From an uncultured Eubacteriales bacterium (lineage in GTDB: Bacteria; Bacillota; Clostridia; Christensenellales; Aristaeellaceae): a stretch of DNA of 64,000 nt. The DNA lies in NCBI GenBank assembly GCA_902781095.1, contig CACZHW010000002.1:62001-126000 (forward strand). Reading direction: 5' to 3'. The position numbers were made by a program, and so were the translations under genes. The notes below the pieces were generated by a model, which worked only from the letters and a program-made list of their open reading frames with translations, was not told the origin of the DNA and made no database searches. Positions 51,646-59,753 of the stretch are shown here, piece by piece. Each line of letters begins with the position of its first letter. The first letter of the stretch is position 1.

Positions 51646-52329
51646 ATGAAGCTGTATATTGACGATGCCAACCCGGAAGAGATTCGCAGACTGTGGACCC
51701 TTTATCCGGCGGACGGCGTAACGACCAATCCGTCCATACTGTCCCGGGAAGGAAGCGACCCCCGATCGACGCTGAACCAAATCCGGCAAATCATCGGCAG
51801 CGAGGCGGAACTCTTCGTCCAGGTGCTGGCCGATGAGGCGGATGAGATTGTCCTGGAAGCGGAGACGATCGCAGGCGCTTTGGGCGGCAGGACGGTGGTC
51901 AAAATCCCGTCGGTACCGGCGGGTTTTCAGGCGATGAAAGCGCTGAAGGCGAAGGGAATCGTAACGTGCGGCACGGCGGTCTATACGCCGATGCAGGCTT
52001 ATCTCGCGGCAAAATCGGGAGCCGCGTATGTCGCACCGTATCTGAACCGCATCGACAACATGGGGTTTGACGGCGTGAGAATCGTAAAGCAGATTCAGGA
52101 CATTTTGACCCGGGGAAAGTACGGGGCAGAGGTTTTGGCGGCCTCCTTTAAGAACAGCCAGCAGGTTCTGGAACTCTGTGAGTACGGAATCGGCGCGGCG
52201 ACTTGCGCCCCCGCGATTCTGGACGGTTTCGTCAAAAATGCTGCGATTGACGCAGCGGTTGCGGCATTTACCGCGGATTTCGAGAAGGCCGTTGGCAAGG
52301 GGAAGACGATGAAGAGCATCCTCGGTTGA
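51646..52329 (+). CDS. small transaldolase / fructose-6-phosphate aldolase
   Basis: A 227-residue class I aldolase of the TalC/FSA/MipB group. GVTTNPSIL lies near residue 25, the Schiff-base Lys lies in VVKIPSVPAG, and APYLNRID follows. The short group includes both transaldolases and fructose-6-phosphate aldolases. Deciding between them needs active-site comparison, so no symbol is given. GCAGGAG precedes ATG 51646. It probably serves pentose-phosphate metabolism. Confidence 0.92.
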   Translation: MKLYIDDANPEEIRRLWTLYPADGVTTNPSILSREGSDPRSTLNQIRQIIGSEAELFVQVLADEADEIVLEAETIAGALGGRTVVKIPSVPAGFQAMKALKAKGIVTCGTAVYTPMQAYLAAKSGAAYVAPYLNRIDNMGFDGVRIVKQIQDILTRGKYGAEVLAASFKNSQQVLELCEYGIGAATCAPAILDGFVKNAAIDAAVAAFTADFEKAVGKGKTMKSILG

Positions 52330-52390
52330 TGGGGAAAGGTTATACGAAACCACATTCAGTGAATACCTTTAACATGATCGCATTACAGGA

Positions 52391-52429
52391 AAGCAGCAGA
52401 CGGGCCAATCCGGCCGTCTGCTGCTTTTA
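52391..52429 (+). terminator. terminator after the transaldolase gene
   Basis: AGCAGCAGACGG pairs perfectly with CCGTCTGCTGCT, followed by TTTAG. The hairpin lies between the arms of a larger, interrupted inverted repeat (52357-52372 and 52433-52474). Confidence 0.82.
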
Positions 52430-52487
52430 GTATTAAAGGTTACAGTCAATAATCTGCTGCCGTGGCATTCACTGTAAAGAGATGCGG

Positions 52488-53195
52488 TCAGTACTCCTTA
52501 TTCTCATACCGTCTGCACCATACATACTTGCTGACTGCACTCCGCTGTGCGGTAATGCCGCTCAGGACGGCCTGAAGATAGGAGGGGAGAAACTCATCGT
52601 ACTTGACTTCCAGGATTTCGACCGGATTGTCAAAGACAGGGTAGGTGGGAAGCGAAGCGTCAAACAGATCATGAGAAAACAAACCGGTGCGCAGATGCTT
52701 GTCAAAGGTGATGCGGACCTCTTCAGCCTCGTGAATATAGGCTTCACGAATGTAATCGACGATGACGGCCGGCCTCAGCAGGCGCGTCTTCATCTCGCGG
52801 TACATGTCATGGAGCAGCGGGTGCTTCATGCGCTGAAGACCCTCCGGATCTCCGGCAATCAGCTGGTCGGCCAGGTCGCGCGGGATGGAGACGCTCTGTT
52901 TTGAAATCAGGTCGCCGAGCTTGTGCTTGCACTCAAGCTTAATGACCTTGTCGCTGAAGTTATAGATCCGGATGCGGTACTTTTTCCGCATTCCCACGCC
53001 GGCAATCTTTTCCTCCAGAGCCTGGTCATCGTAAGTGTCAAAATACAGGGACCGGATGACATATTCATTATTCTGATCCCCATTCGGATCGGGGGAAAGC
53101 AGCGGCTTCAGAATACCCCGCAGAACGCAGAGCTCGGCCGGAGTAATGAGATACTTCAGCTCGTGGCGCAGGGGCATACTGCGAATGGTAGGCAT
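52488..53195 (-). CDS. VTC-domain polyphosphate polymerase
   Basis: A 235-residue protein of the VTC family (PF09359), whose yeast member Vtc4 makes polyphosphate from ATP inside a beta tunnel. The basic and acidic tunnel residues are present: HELKY (11-15), RSLYFDT (48-54), RKKYRIR (70-76), KLECK (86-90) and SKQS. There is no SPX or membrane domain of its own, so it probably works with the DUF4956 protein encoded just before it (gap 10 bases). AAAGGAG precedes ATG 53195; the longer frame would overlap its neighbour. It is the last gene of the minus-strand cluster that starts with the caspase-like gene. Confidence 0.87.
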   Translation of the reverse strand: MPTIRSMPLRHELKYLITPAELCVLRGILKPLLSPDPNGDQNNEYVIRSLYFDTYDDQALEEKIAGVGMRKKYRIRIYNFSDKVIKLECKHKLGDLISKQSVSIPRDLADQLIAGDPEGLQRMKHPLLHDMYREMKTRLLRPAVIVDYIREAYIHEAEEVRITFDKHLRTGLFSHDLFDASLPTYPVFDNPVEILEVKYDEFLPSYLQAVLSGITAQRSAVSKYVWCRRYENKEY

Positions 53196-53205
53196 AGGCG
53201 CTCCT

Positions 53206-53880
53206 TTAGTTGCCCGCCTCGGACTGGCAGGCAATCAGCGTCGCGCTGTGGACGCCGTCCGTATCGAGCAGCTTGTTGACGATATCGAGGCGTTCGCGCA
53301 GCTGGACTTCAACGGTCAGCTCCACGCCGCCCGCAGTGACGGATTTGCTGCGCAGACGCTGAACCTTGATGCGGCGGACGTGATCCATGACCGCATTTTC
53401 CGCATCCTCCGCGTAGTGGATGACGAGGAGGAAGGTGTTCGGAGAGCGAAGACGGAAGAACGTCAGCAGGAGCATCACGATGGAGATGCCGGCCACCACG
53501 ACGAGCGCGATGGTATAAAGCTCGGCACCCAAAAGGATACCCATTGTCAGGGACCAGAACATGTAGGCGGTATCCAGAGGGTCTTTAACGGCGGTGCGGA
53601 AACGCACGATGGAGAGCGCGCCGACCATACCCATCGACAGCGCGATATTTGACTTGATACACATCACCACGGGCGTCGTGATCATGCAAAGCATGATGAG
53701 AGTGGTCGAGAAAGAAGGGGAATAGAGAACCCCGCGGAAGGTCTTTCTGTACACCAGCGCGATAATAAGGCCGACCAGAAAGCCCATGGCGAGTGCCAGC
53801 ACCATTTTCATCGGTGTCAGGCTGACCATCTGCTGCGAAAACCATTCGGTTACGCTGGCATCGTTGATTAAGCTTTTCAT
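53206..53880 (-). CDS. DUF4956 membrane protein
   Basis: A 224-residue protein with about four hydrophobic segments (~25-44, 57-76, 104-120, 122-142) and a C-terminal soluble domain (~145-224) that looks alpha/beta. GALSIVRFRTAVKDPLDTAYMFWS is the family's conserved core. From memory, DUF4956 is often encoded next to VTC polymerases. Membrane anchoring or polymer export for the polymerase is a reasonable inference. TAGGAGG precedes ATG 53880. It lies 29 bases after cotH and 10 bases before the VTC gene. Confidence 0.85.
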   Translation of the reverse strand: MKSLINDASVTEWFSQQMVSLTPMKMVLALAMGFLVGLIIALVYRKTFRGVLYSPSFSTTLIMLCMITTPVVMCIKSNIALSMGMVGALSIVRFRTAVKDPLDTAYMFWSLTMGILLGAELYTIALVVVAGISIVMLLLTFFRLRSPNTFLLVIHYAEDAENAVMDHVRRIKVQRLRSKSVTAGGVELTVEVQLRERLDIVNKLLDTDGVHSATLIACQSEAGN

Positions 53881-53909
53881 TATGCAATCCTCCTAAAGTG
53901 AAATCAGTT

Positions 53910-56900
53910 TTATTCTTCCGGCTTATCCGGACAGGGACCGAAGTAGGACTCCATTTGTACATCGCTCAGCTTGAAATAAGATTGAATCTCCTGATACATG
54001 TACCAGGGACGTCGCGTAAAGATGCGGGTAAGCGCACGCTCGCAGCGGGTGACCCAGTAATTGTAACCGCCTTCCGGGTTTTTCGGCTGGTCAAAACTGA
54101 TCTTCGGGTGGACCTCTGCGGCCCAGCGTTGCATATGCATCTGCATTTCCGGCTTAATCTCCGCGACCATGCTGTTAAACAGGCGCGTAAGATAATCCGT
54201 CGTGAAGACCGTCTGGAAATAGTGGCCGTAACGCGTGAGGAAGCGGTCCTGTATCTCCGGAACCTTGATCAGGTTTCGGATGAGTACGTTGCTCTTGATC
54301 TTCTGGGCGCCCATGCCTTTGTCATTGAGGACGTAGGCGACGCCGCCGCTGAGCTTGCCCCTGCTGACCGTGACGTTGAAGAAACCCCAGTCCGAATCAT
54401 AGAAGAGGTAACGCCATTTTCCGTCGCCGGATTTGGCATTCCGGTAAAAGCGGATATTGCCGGGGTCGGTATTGCCGAAGAAGGATTCGAAGATGAAGTA
54501 ATCCAGCATGTTGTCGATGTCAATCTGCGAGCATACATATTCATAGGCTGCGGTGTCGTTGACAAGATCGTGACTCTCAACGTATTCCACCAGCTTTTTG
54601 TAATCCCGGTTGCTGCCCTGATTGACCTGGGTGGAGCTGGTACCGCTGGATTCCAGCATATCGATGTCTCCGGGGTTCTCCCATCCTTCATGCTGAGCGA
54701 CCATCTTGACGCCGGCGCGCTCACGCATGTTGTAATGGCCCCAGTATTGGCCGTTGATGTAGACGATGACAGGGTTCCAGGCCTGGGTTACGACATTGCT
54801 GCCGGACGCGTCGATGATCCGCGCCTGCATGCCGTCGATGACGCGCGTGTAGAGCCCGTCCTGTCCGCCGTTGCGCAATACAAAGCTGGCATAGCTGTCG
54901 TAAGGCCGGTCGGAGAAGAGCGGGTAGTTGAAGCGGTCAACGCCGTATTGGCCATCCGCTTTAATGTAAAGGCTTTTTTGCGGCATGTCAAGAGAAAACT
55001 GTCCCATCACGCGGAAGGTCATGCCCTGGCTGAACTGCTGAACGCGATCCAAATCGTAGTATTCAACCCAGCCGCCGAACCAGTTCTTCTGCCAGTAGGT
55101 CGCGTTTTTCCAGGGAGTCTTCTGCGTCTCCCGGTCGAGGGTGGGTCCATCTGCGAACATACCGGTTTCGTCGTTCCAAAGGTTGTCGGGATCCGTGGTG
55201 ATGCAGACGACGGGCATGGTGTGGTAGACAGAAATCAGGTATGTCTGGGAGACGACCTGAGAAGGTTCCACACCGTCGCGCCAGGCGCGTGCGCGGATGA
55301 CCGTGTTGGACCTGACTTCAATGGGGCCGGTATACAGTTCGGAAGACAGGTCCGGATCCTGCCCGTCCGTCGTGTAGCGGACAACGCTGCCGGCCGGGAC
55401 AGAGAGCGTAACACCGTTAGCGCCGTCCAGCGGCCGCTCATACAGTCCGCCAAGGGTGATAAAGGATGGCGCATCTGCGAAGCCGACAAAACCTTCGCCG
55501 TTTGCATCGCCCGGCGTTGGGGCCGTATAGTAAAAAAGGCCTGCCTGGCCCAGCGTACGTCCGTAAGAATTGTCGTCGTACAGCTGGGGGACGACGATTT
55601 TATCGAGAATCTTCCCGGTCGGATCGGACAGGCAGACGGTCTCACCCGATTGCTTGAGGCCGAAGTCGGTGAAAGTATATACGCCGGGTTTGCTTGTCTG
55701 CGTCTTGTCGCAATAGATAACGAGATAGCTGTTGTTCTCGATCGTCAGGTCCGGGAACTGCCATTTTCTGGGCTTTTTGATGTTGTCGGACAGGCCGTAC
55801 CCTTTCAGGTTGACAGCCTGTCCGCTCATATTATAAATCTCAATGTAATCATAGAAGTAATTGACACCCGGAGTATGGGTTTTAGTATTGCCTGTCATCA
55901 CCTCGGTGATATAAAGGCCGGAGGTGTTGTCAAGGCACAGGCGCGTATCCATGGCAATCTCGCTGGTGTGCGTGTTCGGCATGCCGGGGGTGGGCTGCGT
56001 AAAGCGCTTGAAGAGTTCCGGATTGTTGGTCTCGTCCCGCCCCCACGACTCGTCGGCCCCCAACAGGTCGTAAGTCACCAGATCAACCATGCGGCCTTGT
56101 ATATCCGAAAGGATAACCGTCTCACCGTTGCTGCGCAGCCGGAAACTGGCGTGCGGCCATCCGCCGTCACGGGCAGGACGGTCTTTGCCGGAAGCAAAAA
56201 CCACATAGTATCCGCCGGGTTCCAAGATTGTACCGGCCGGGAAACGCCACTTCACACGGCTTTCCGTATTGTCGCTGAGCGCATAGTTGGACAAGTCAAC
56301 GGCAGTAGAAGCGTTGTTGTGAATCTCAATCCAGTCCGGATATTCGCCGTCTTCATCGCGAAGCGTGGTGATTGAACTTGCGCAGATTTCATTGATCACC
56401 AGCGTGCCCGCGGTAAGGAGCGTCGAAGCACGGAATTCTGCATAACCTTCCTGCGTGTTGTCGTACCCCGGCGTATACTGCTCTGTGATGATGTAACGGT
56501 CGTCGCCGATCCAGCTGTAGCTCATGTTCGCGTCCATGGCCGGGATTTCAACCGTCTGATAGGCGACGCCGTCCGTGCCGAAAAGGAAGAGGTGGTCGCC
56601 GGCGCTGGAAAGCTTGAAATTTGCGTGATACGCTTTGCCGATTTCGTTTTGCGTGCTGTCGGAAGCAAAGACGAGGATATGCTCTCCGGGAGACGCGGTG
56701 ACGTCCGGGAAGACGAAGAGAATCTTGTCGTCCCGGTCACTGATTCCGTAGCCGCCGATGGGGATGTAGTCGGACGAGGTGTTGGTGATCTCGATCCAGT
56801 CCGGGAAGGAACCGGTCTCGTCCGGGAATGCGCTGCGGTTGGACGACATGACCTCCGTAATGCGCAGGCGCCGGTCGCCGGTGCCGACCTGCTCCGGATC

Positions 56901-57086
56901 GACCTCCGTGCCGGACACATTTGGCGCCGGTACAGGATCCGTTCCGGGCGAGAGGAGGACGAGCGCAACGAGCAGCGCACAGAGGGCAAGGAGAAAGACA
57001 AACGTATATTTTTTCGGCTTCTCACGCCGCAGGCGCTTACGGATGGGCTTCTGCGGAAGGCCGGCATGGGTTCTACGTTTTTGCAT
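53910..57086 (-). CDS. membrane-anchored CotH kinase-family protein with three lamin-tail domains
   Basis: A 1058-residue extracellular protein. A basic N terminus and one membrane segment (27-46) are followed by three lamin-tail-like domains at ~72-190, ~228-345 and ~390-525, each starting with I-T/N-E-V/I and containing DWIEI or DYIEI. A chitobiase/hexosaminidase-type C-terminal module spans ~548-620 (RYTTDGQDPD). A CotH kinase domain spans ~625-1000, with GHYNMRER (783-790) and YDSDWGF (896-902) as likely nucleotide-binding and metal-binding elements. Bacillus CotH phosphorylates spore-coat proteins; here the domain faces outside. AAAGGA precedes ATG 57086 and an extended -10 promoter precedes the gene. 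It heads cotH-DUF4956-VTC. Confidence 0.88.
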   Translation of the reverse strand: MQKRRTHAGLPQKPIRKRLRREKPKKYTFVFLLALCALLVALVLLSPGTDPVPAPNVSGTEVDPEQVGTGDRRLRITEVMSSNRSAFPDETGSFPDWIEITNTSSDYIPIGGYGISDRDDKILFVFPDVTASPGEHILVFASDSTQNEIGKAYHANFKLSSAGDHLFLFGTDGVAYQTVEIPAMDANMSYSWIGDDRYIITEQYTPGYDNTQEGYAEFRASTLLTAGTLVINEICASSITTLRDEDGEYPDWIEIHNNASTAVDLSNYALSDNTESRVKWRFPAGTILEPGGYYVVFASGKDRPARDGGWPHASFRLRSNGETVILSDIQGRMVDLVTYDLLGADESWGRDETNNPELFKRFTQPTPGMPNTHTSEIAMDTRLCLDNTSGLYITEVMTGNTKTHTPGVNYFYDYIEIYNMSGQAVNLKGYGLSDNIKKPRKWQFPDLTIENNSYLVIYCDKTQTSKPGVYTFTDFGLKQSGETVCLSDPTGKILDKIVVPQLYDDNSYGRTLGQAGLFYYTAPTPGDANGEGFVGFADAPSFITLGGLYERPLDGANGVTLSVPAGSVVRYTTDGQDPDLSSELYTGPIEVRSNTVIRARAWRDGVEPSQVVSQTYLISVYHTMPVVCITTDPDNLWNDETGMFADGPTLDRETQKTPWKNATYWQKNWFGGWVEYYDLDRVQQFSQGMTFRVMGQFSLDMPQKSLYIKADGQYGVDRFNYPLFSDRPYDSYASFVLRNGGQDGLYTRVIDGMQARIIDASGSNVVTQAWNPVIVYINGQYWGHYNMRERAGVKMVAQHEGWENPGDIDMLESSGTSSTQVNQGSNRDYKKLVEYVESHDLVNDTAAYEYVCSQIDIDNMLDYFIFESFFGNTDPGNIRFYRNAKSGDGKWRYLFYDSDWGFFNVTVSRGKLSGGVAYVLNDKGMGAQKIKSNVLIRNLIKVPEIQDRFLTRYGHYFQTVFTTDYLTRLFNSMVAEIKPEMQMHMQRWAAEVHPKISFDQPKNPEGGYNYWVTRCERALTRIFTRRPWYMYQEIQSYFKLSDVQMESYFGPCPDKPEE

Positions 57087-57118
57087 GGGTTCGTCCTTTC
57101 ACAAGATACAGATAGGGT

Positions 57119-57127
57119 ATTATAGCA
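57119..57127 (-). promoter_or_regulatory. extended -10 promoter of the CotH gene
   Basis: On the minus strand TGCTATAAT, a consensus extended -10 element, lies 33 bases before the start codon. The -35 box is weak (TTTCTC). The CotH-DUF4956-VTC genes can therefore be transcribed apart from the caspase-like gene. Confidence 0.65.
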
Positions 57128-57168
57128 TTGATTGCGGGTAGAGAAAAGATGAGAGATGCGTTTACTTG

Positions 57169-58590
57169 TTAAATTTCGTTAAACTCTGTGATAACCTCCG
57201 GCAGCTTTTTGGACAGGGGAAGCAAATGGGAGGAGCTCCTGCTTCCTGTCCGGACTTCGACGCGGAGCGTTATGCCGGCGGGAAGAGACTGTTTACCGGG
57301 GAAGGGCAGGAAGACGCTGTTCGTCCCATCGACAGACGGGCGAAGCAGAAAGCTGCTCAAAAGAGGCGTTTCCCGTGAGCCGGCATTCCGGGAATAGAGG
57401 GTGAGGACGGCCGGCCGGGGAGAGGCAATCCGGAGCGTGAGACCGCGGCCGGCTTCGGAAACGGTGCCGGCGAGGTCAAAACCGGGAATCTCGGTTTGAT
57501 CGCTGTCGCAGAAGCCGAAGAGACGCTCGGAACACAGCTGAACGCTGTCTGCTTCAACCGAAAAGACCTGCAGGATTACATATTCGCCTGAAAACGTGTC
57601 GGTATCCAGCGACAGAGCGCGGGAAATGCGGCCGGAAAGGCCTGCGTCTTCCGCAGATTCAGCGAGGGTACAGGCACCCGCCCAGTTCCACCCACTGTCC
57701 GTATACTCAATCAGCCGGTAAAGTATGTCCGTCTGCCGCCGTGCGGTGAAGGAGAAGGAGAGGACAGGCGAAGTGCGGGAAACCAGCTGCGCCCCGTAAG
57801 AAAAATCCGTCAGTGGACGGCGGTAGCTGCTTTCGGACGAGACCGGCAGATACAGCGCTTCGGGCTGGACGGAGGATAGCTGGACCGTGGAAGATGGAAG
57901 CGCATGGAGAAGATACTGGTACAGCTCGTTCAGGCAGACCCTGTGGTCTGCGTCCGAATCCGCTTCCGGAAGCCCGTAGAGGCCGAGCCCGGTGCAGAGG
58001 GTGGAGGCAAAATAGGACAGGGAGCCGCTTTCCACGCCGTCGCCCCGGTAATACCAGGCAGTTTCTGTTTCCGATGCGGATGCAAGCAGGCTGAACGAAG
58101 GGCAGTCGGCCGGCACGTCACGGAGAGCGCATCCGGAATGACATGCGTCCAGGATGAGAAGGGTTTCGCCCGGAAGGGAGGAAAACAGGGTGACAACCGC
58201 AGCGGAGGGTACGGATTCTTCCAGAGTTCCGTCCGAGAGAATCAACCGGTATTCGCCGGTTTTTCCGTTGCGGATCCCATGCGTGCAGAGGTAGATGATG
58301 GAAAGATCATCCTCCGAAACACCGGAGAAGAAGCGGCGCGTCACCTCTTCAAGCGACTGCAGGCTGTACAGCGTACCGTCTTCCACGCCCAGCGCGTTCC
58401 CGGAGATACCGGCCGCAGAGAATGCGGAAGCGAGAAGCTGCAGATTGCCGGAGACCTCATAGCCCAGAGCCGGAAGGGAAACGAACTCGTGGCAGGAGGC
58501 GAGAAGCACCCGGGTCTCGCCCAGACCGAGCGATGCGCAGAGACAGAGCAAAAGGAGAAGGAATCCACACATTACCGCAGACTGACGCAC
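57169..58590 (-). CDS. secreted caspase-like (peptidase C14) protein
   Basis: A 473-residue exported protein. A signal peptide covers about residues 1-25. The caspase-fold domain (~27-230) keeps the catalytic pair: His104 in CTHGIRNG and Cys150 in LDACHSG. The remaining ~240 residues are beta-rich and unassigned. GTG 58590 is chosen because AAAGGAGG lies 8 bases upstream and the signal peptide then starts at once; ATG 58629 would add 13 polar residues before it. By family, such enzymes cut after Arg/Lys or Asp; the substrate is unknown. It lies 82 bases upstream of the CotH gene on the same strand, with its own promoter. Confidence 0.85.
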   Translation of the reverse strand: MRQSAVMCGFLLLLLCLCASLGLGETRVLLASCHEFVSLPALGYEVSGNLQLLASAFSAAGISGNALGVEDGTLYSLQSLEEVTRRFFSGVSEDDLSIIYLCTHGIRNGKTGEYRLILSDGTLEESVPSAAVVTLFSSLPGETLLILDACHSGCALRDVPADCPSFSLLASASETETAWYYRGDGVESGSLSYFASTLCTGLGLYGLPEADSDADHRVCLNELYQYLLHALPSSTVQLSSVQPEALYLPVSSESSYRRPLTDFSYGAQLVSRTSPVLSFSFTARRQTDILYRLIEYTDSGWNWAGACTLAESAEDAGLSGRISRALSLDTDTFSGEYVILQVFSVEADSVQLCSERLFGFCDSDQTEIPGFDLAGTVSEAGRGLTLRIASPRPAVLTLYSRNAGSRETPLLSSFLLRPSVDGTNSVFLPFPGKQSLPAGITLRVEVRTGSRSSSHLLPLSKKLPEVITEFNEI

Positions 58591-58634
58591 AGGATCCGCC
58601 TCCTTTCTGATTAGTGAATCTGAACTCATCCCGC

Positions 58635-58663
58635 ATTGTACTCTATTAAATAGAAGATTTCAA
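58635..58663 (-). promoter_or_regulatory. promoter of the caspase-like gene
   Basis: On the minus strand TTGAAA (58663-58658), 17 bases, TACAAT (58640-58635), about 45 bases before GTG 58590. Confidence 0.7.
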
Positions 58664-58680
58664 CCGCAGGGCAGGGGCAT

Positions 58681-58704
58681 AAAAAAACAGACCTTGCGGT
58701 CTGT
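58681..58704 (-). terminator. terminator of the TetR-family gene
   Basis: On the minus strand ACAGACC pairs with GGTCTGT around GCAA, followed by seven T. It separates the regulator from the caspase-CotH cluster. Confidence 0.88.
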
Positions 58705-58722
58705 GAAGAGCAGAAACAGCTG

Positions 58723-59259
58723 TTATCGCGCTGCCTGAACGACTGCCTCATAAGCCTTGGCAATCAGTGCTTCCGGGTCGCTTACCGGCTTGCCGGTCGC
58801 GGCGATGCAGGCCAGGCCGTGTACATAGATGTGCAGTTTGTTTATCGCGCGCGAAAGCGTATCGCGGTCCAGCCCGGTCGAAGCGGACTCAGCGGTGAGC
58901 ATGCTCTCCGGAAAATCCATCAGCGCAGCACAGGGATCCGTATCCGTGCCGGACAAAAGATACAGGAAGACCATGGGGCATTCGCTGGCAAAACGGACGT
59001 AGGCACAGCAGCGGTCGATCACGGAAAGCCCCTTGACTTCAGGCTCTGCGAGCGCGCAGCGGAAGTCCTGGATGCCCTTTTCAATCAATGCTTTTCGTAA
59101 GCCGCTCATATCCGGAAAGTAACTGAACAGCGGCTGAGTGGAGCAGTTCAGAGCCTTGGATACGGAACGGGCGTTTACGGCGGACATGCCGCCTTTCGAG
59201 AACATTTCATAGGCTTTGTCAAGGATGATTTCCCGTGTGAATCTTTGCTTGGGCGGCAT
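58723..59259 (-). CDS. TetR/AcrR-family transcriptional regulator
   Basis: A 178-residue regulator. The N-terminal ~50 residues form the helix-turn-helix, with FTREIILDKAYEMFSKGG, SVSKALNCSTQPLFSYFPD and a Tyr-Phe motif. The C-terminal helical part resembles the WHG-type ligand domain. It has its own promoter and terminator and no obvious partner operon, so it may regulate itself or the neighbouring caspase-CotH cluster, which reads the same way directly downstream. Confidence 0.88.
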   Translation of the reverse strand: MPPKQRFTREIILDKAYEMFSKGGMSAVNARSVSKALNCSTQPLFSYFPDMSGLRKALIEKGIQDFRCALAEPEVKGLSVIDRCCAYVRFASECPMVFLYLLSGTDTDPCAALMDFPESMLTAESASTGLDRDTLSRAINKLHIYVHGLACIAATGKPVSDPEALIAKAYEAVVQAAR

Positions 59260-59293
59260 ATCTGATTCTCCTTCATAAGAGCGGTGTAATAAA

Positions 59294-59308
59294 CTTATCG
59301 TCGCTAAG
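59294..59308. promoter_or_regulatory. quasi-palindrome, candidate operator of the TetR regulator
   Basis: CTTATCGTCGCTAAG matches its own complement at 12 of 15 positions (CTTAnCGnCGnTAAG). It lies in the leader, about 30 bases downstream of the regulator's -10 box. A related half-site (TATGCGACGAAAG, near 59374) lies just upstream of the -35 box. Confidence 0.5.
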
Positions 59309-59337
59309 TCAAGAAGTGAAACGTTAAAACTATAAGT

Positions 59338-59366
59338 ATTATAAACTCCTTATAAAAAATATTCAA
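59338..59366 (-). promoter_or_regulatory. promoter of the TetR-family gene
   Basis: On the minus strand TTGAAT (59366-59361), 17 bases, TATAAT (59343-59338). A second weaker set (TTGACT, near 59310) lies closer to the gene. Confidence 0.75.
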
Positions 59367-59410
59367 GTGTTATATGCGACGAAAGTGTCAATCAAATCGG
59401 ATAAAACATA

Positions 59411-59438
59411 CAAAAAAGGCGAGGGAAAACCTCGCCTC
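59411..59438 (-). terminator. terminator of rpmE
   Basis: On the minus strand AGGCGAGG pairs with CCTCGCCT around TTTTC, followed by TTTTT. Confidence 0.88.
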
Positions 59439-59471
59439 AATTGTGACCCTGACCGGGACCGATAATCCTGA

Positions 59472-59669
59472 TTACAGCCCGTAACGCTTCTTAAAGCGAT
59501 CAACGCGTCCGCCGGTGTCAACCAGTTTCTGCTTGCCGGTAAAGAACGGATGGCACTTGGAACAGATTTCAACGCGGAGTTCCTTCTTGGTTGAACCCGT
59601 CACAAAAGTGTTGCCGCAGACGCAGGTAACCGTAGCCTTCTGGTACTTGGGATGGATGCCCTCTTTCAT
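59472..59669 (-). CDS. rpmE: 50S ribosomal protein L31 (zinc form)
   Basis: A 65-residue ribosomal protein. Four cysteines (C16, C18, C36, C39) form the zinc site of the C+ form. The opening KEGIHPKYQ and [20 protein letters not shown] are diagnostic. ATG 59669 follows GAAAGAGGTG; the longer frame starts inside the leader hairpin. It is a single-gene unit with its own promoter, a structured leader and a terminator. Confidence 0.97.
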   Translation of the reverse strand: MKEGIHPKYQKATVTCVCGNTFVTGSTKKELRVEICSKCHPFFTGKQKLVDTGGRVDRFKKRYGL

Positions 59670-59698
59670 CGTTTTCACCTCTTTCACCGCAATACTAT

Positions 59699-59733
59699 CG
59701 CATGAAAGATGAAACATAGCATCTTCTCATGCG
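59699..59733 (-). ncRNA. hairpin in the rpmE leader, candidate L31 leader RNA
   Basis: On the minus strand CGCATGA-G-AAGATG pairs with CATCTTTCATGCG (13 pairs, one bulged G) around an 8-base loop. It fills the middle of a ~80-base 5' untranslated region. Ribosomal protein leaders for L31 are known in several phyla, so autoregulation by L31 is plausible. I cannot match it to a specific RNA family by eye. Confidence 0.6.
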
Positions 59734-59753
59734 CCTGAACGGAGACAAGGTGC

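Noticed and set aside
53898..56375. 825-codon plus-strand frame opposite the CotH gene
   Set aside because: The CotH gene has domains, a promoter and a Shine-Dalgarno. The opposite frame has none of these.
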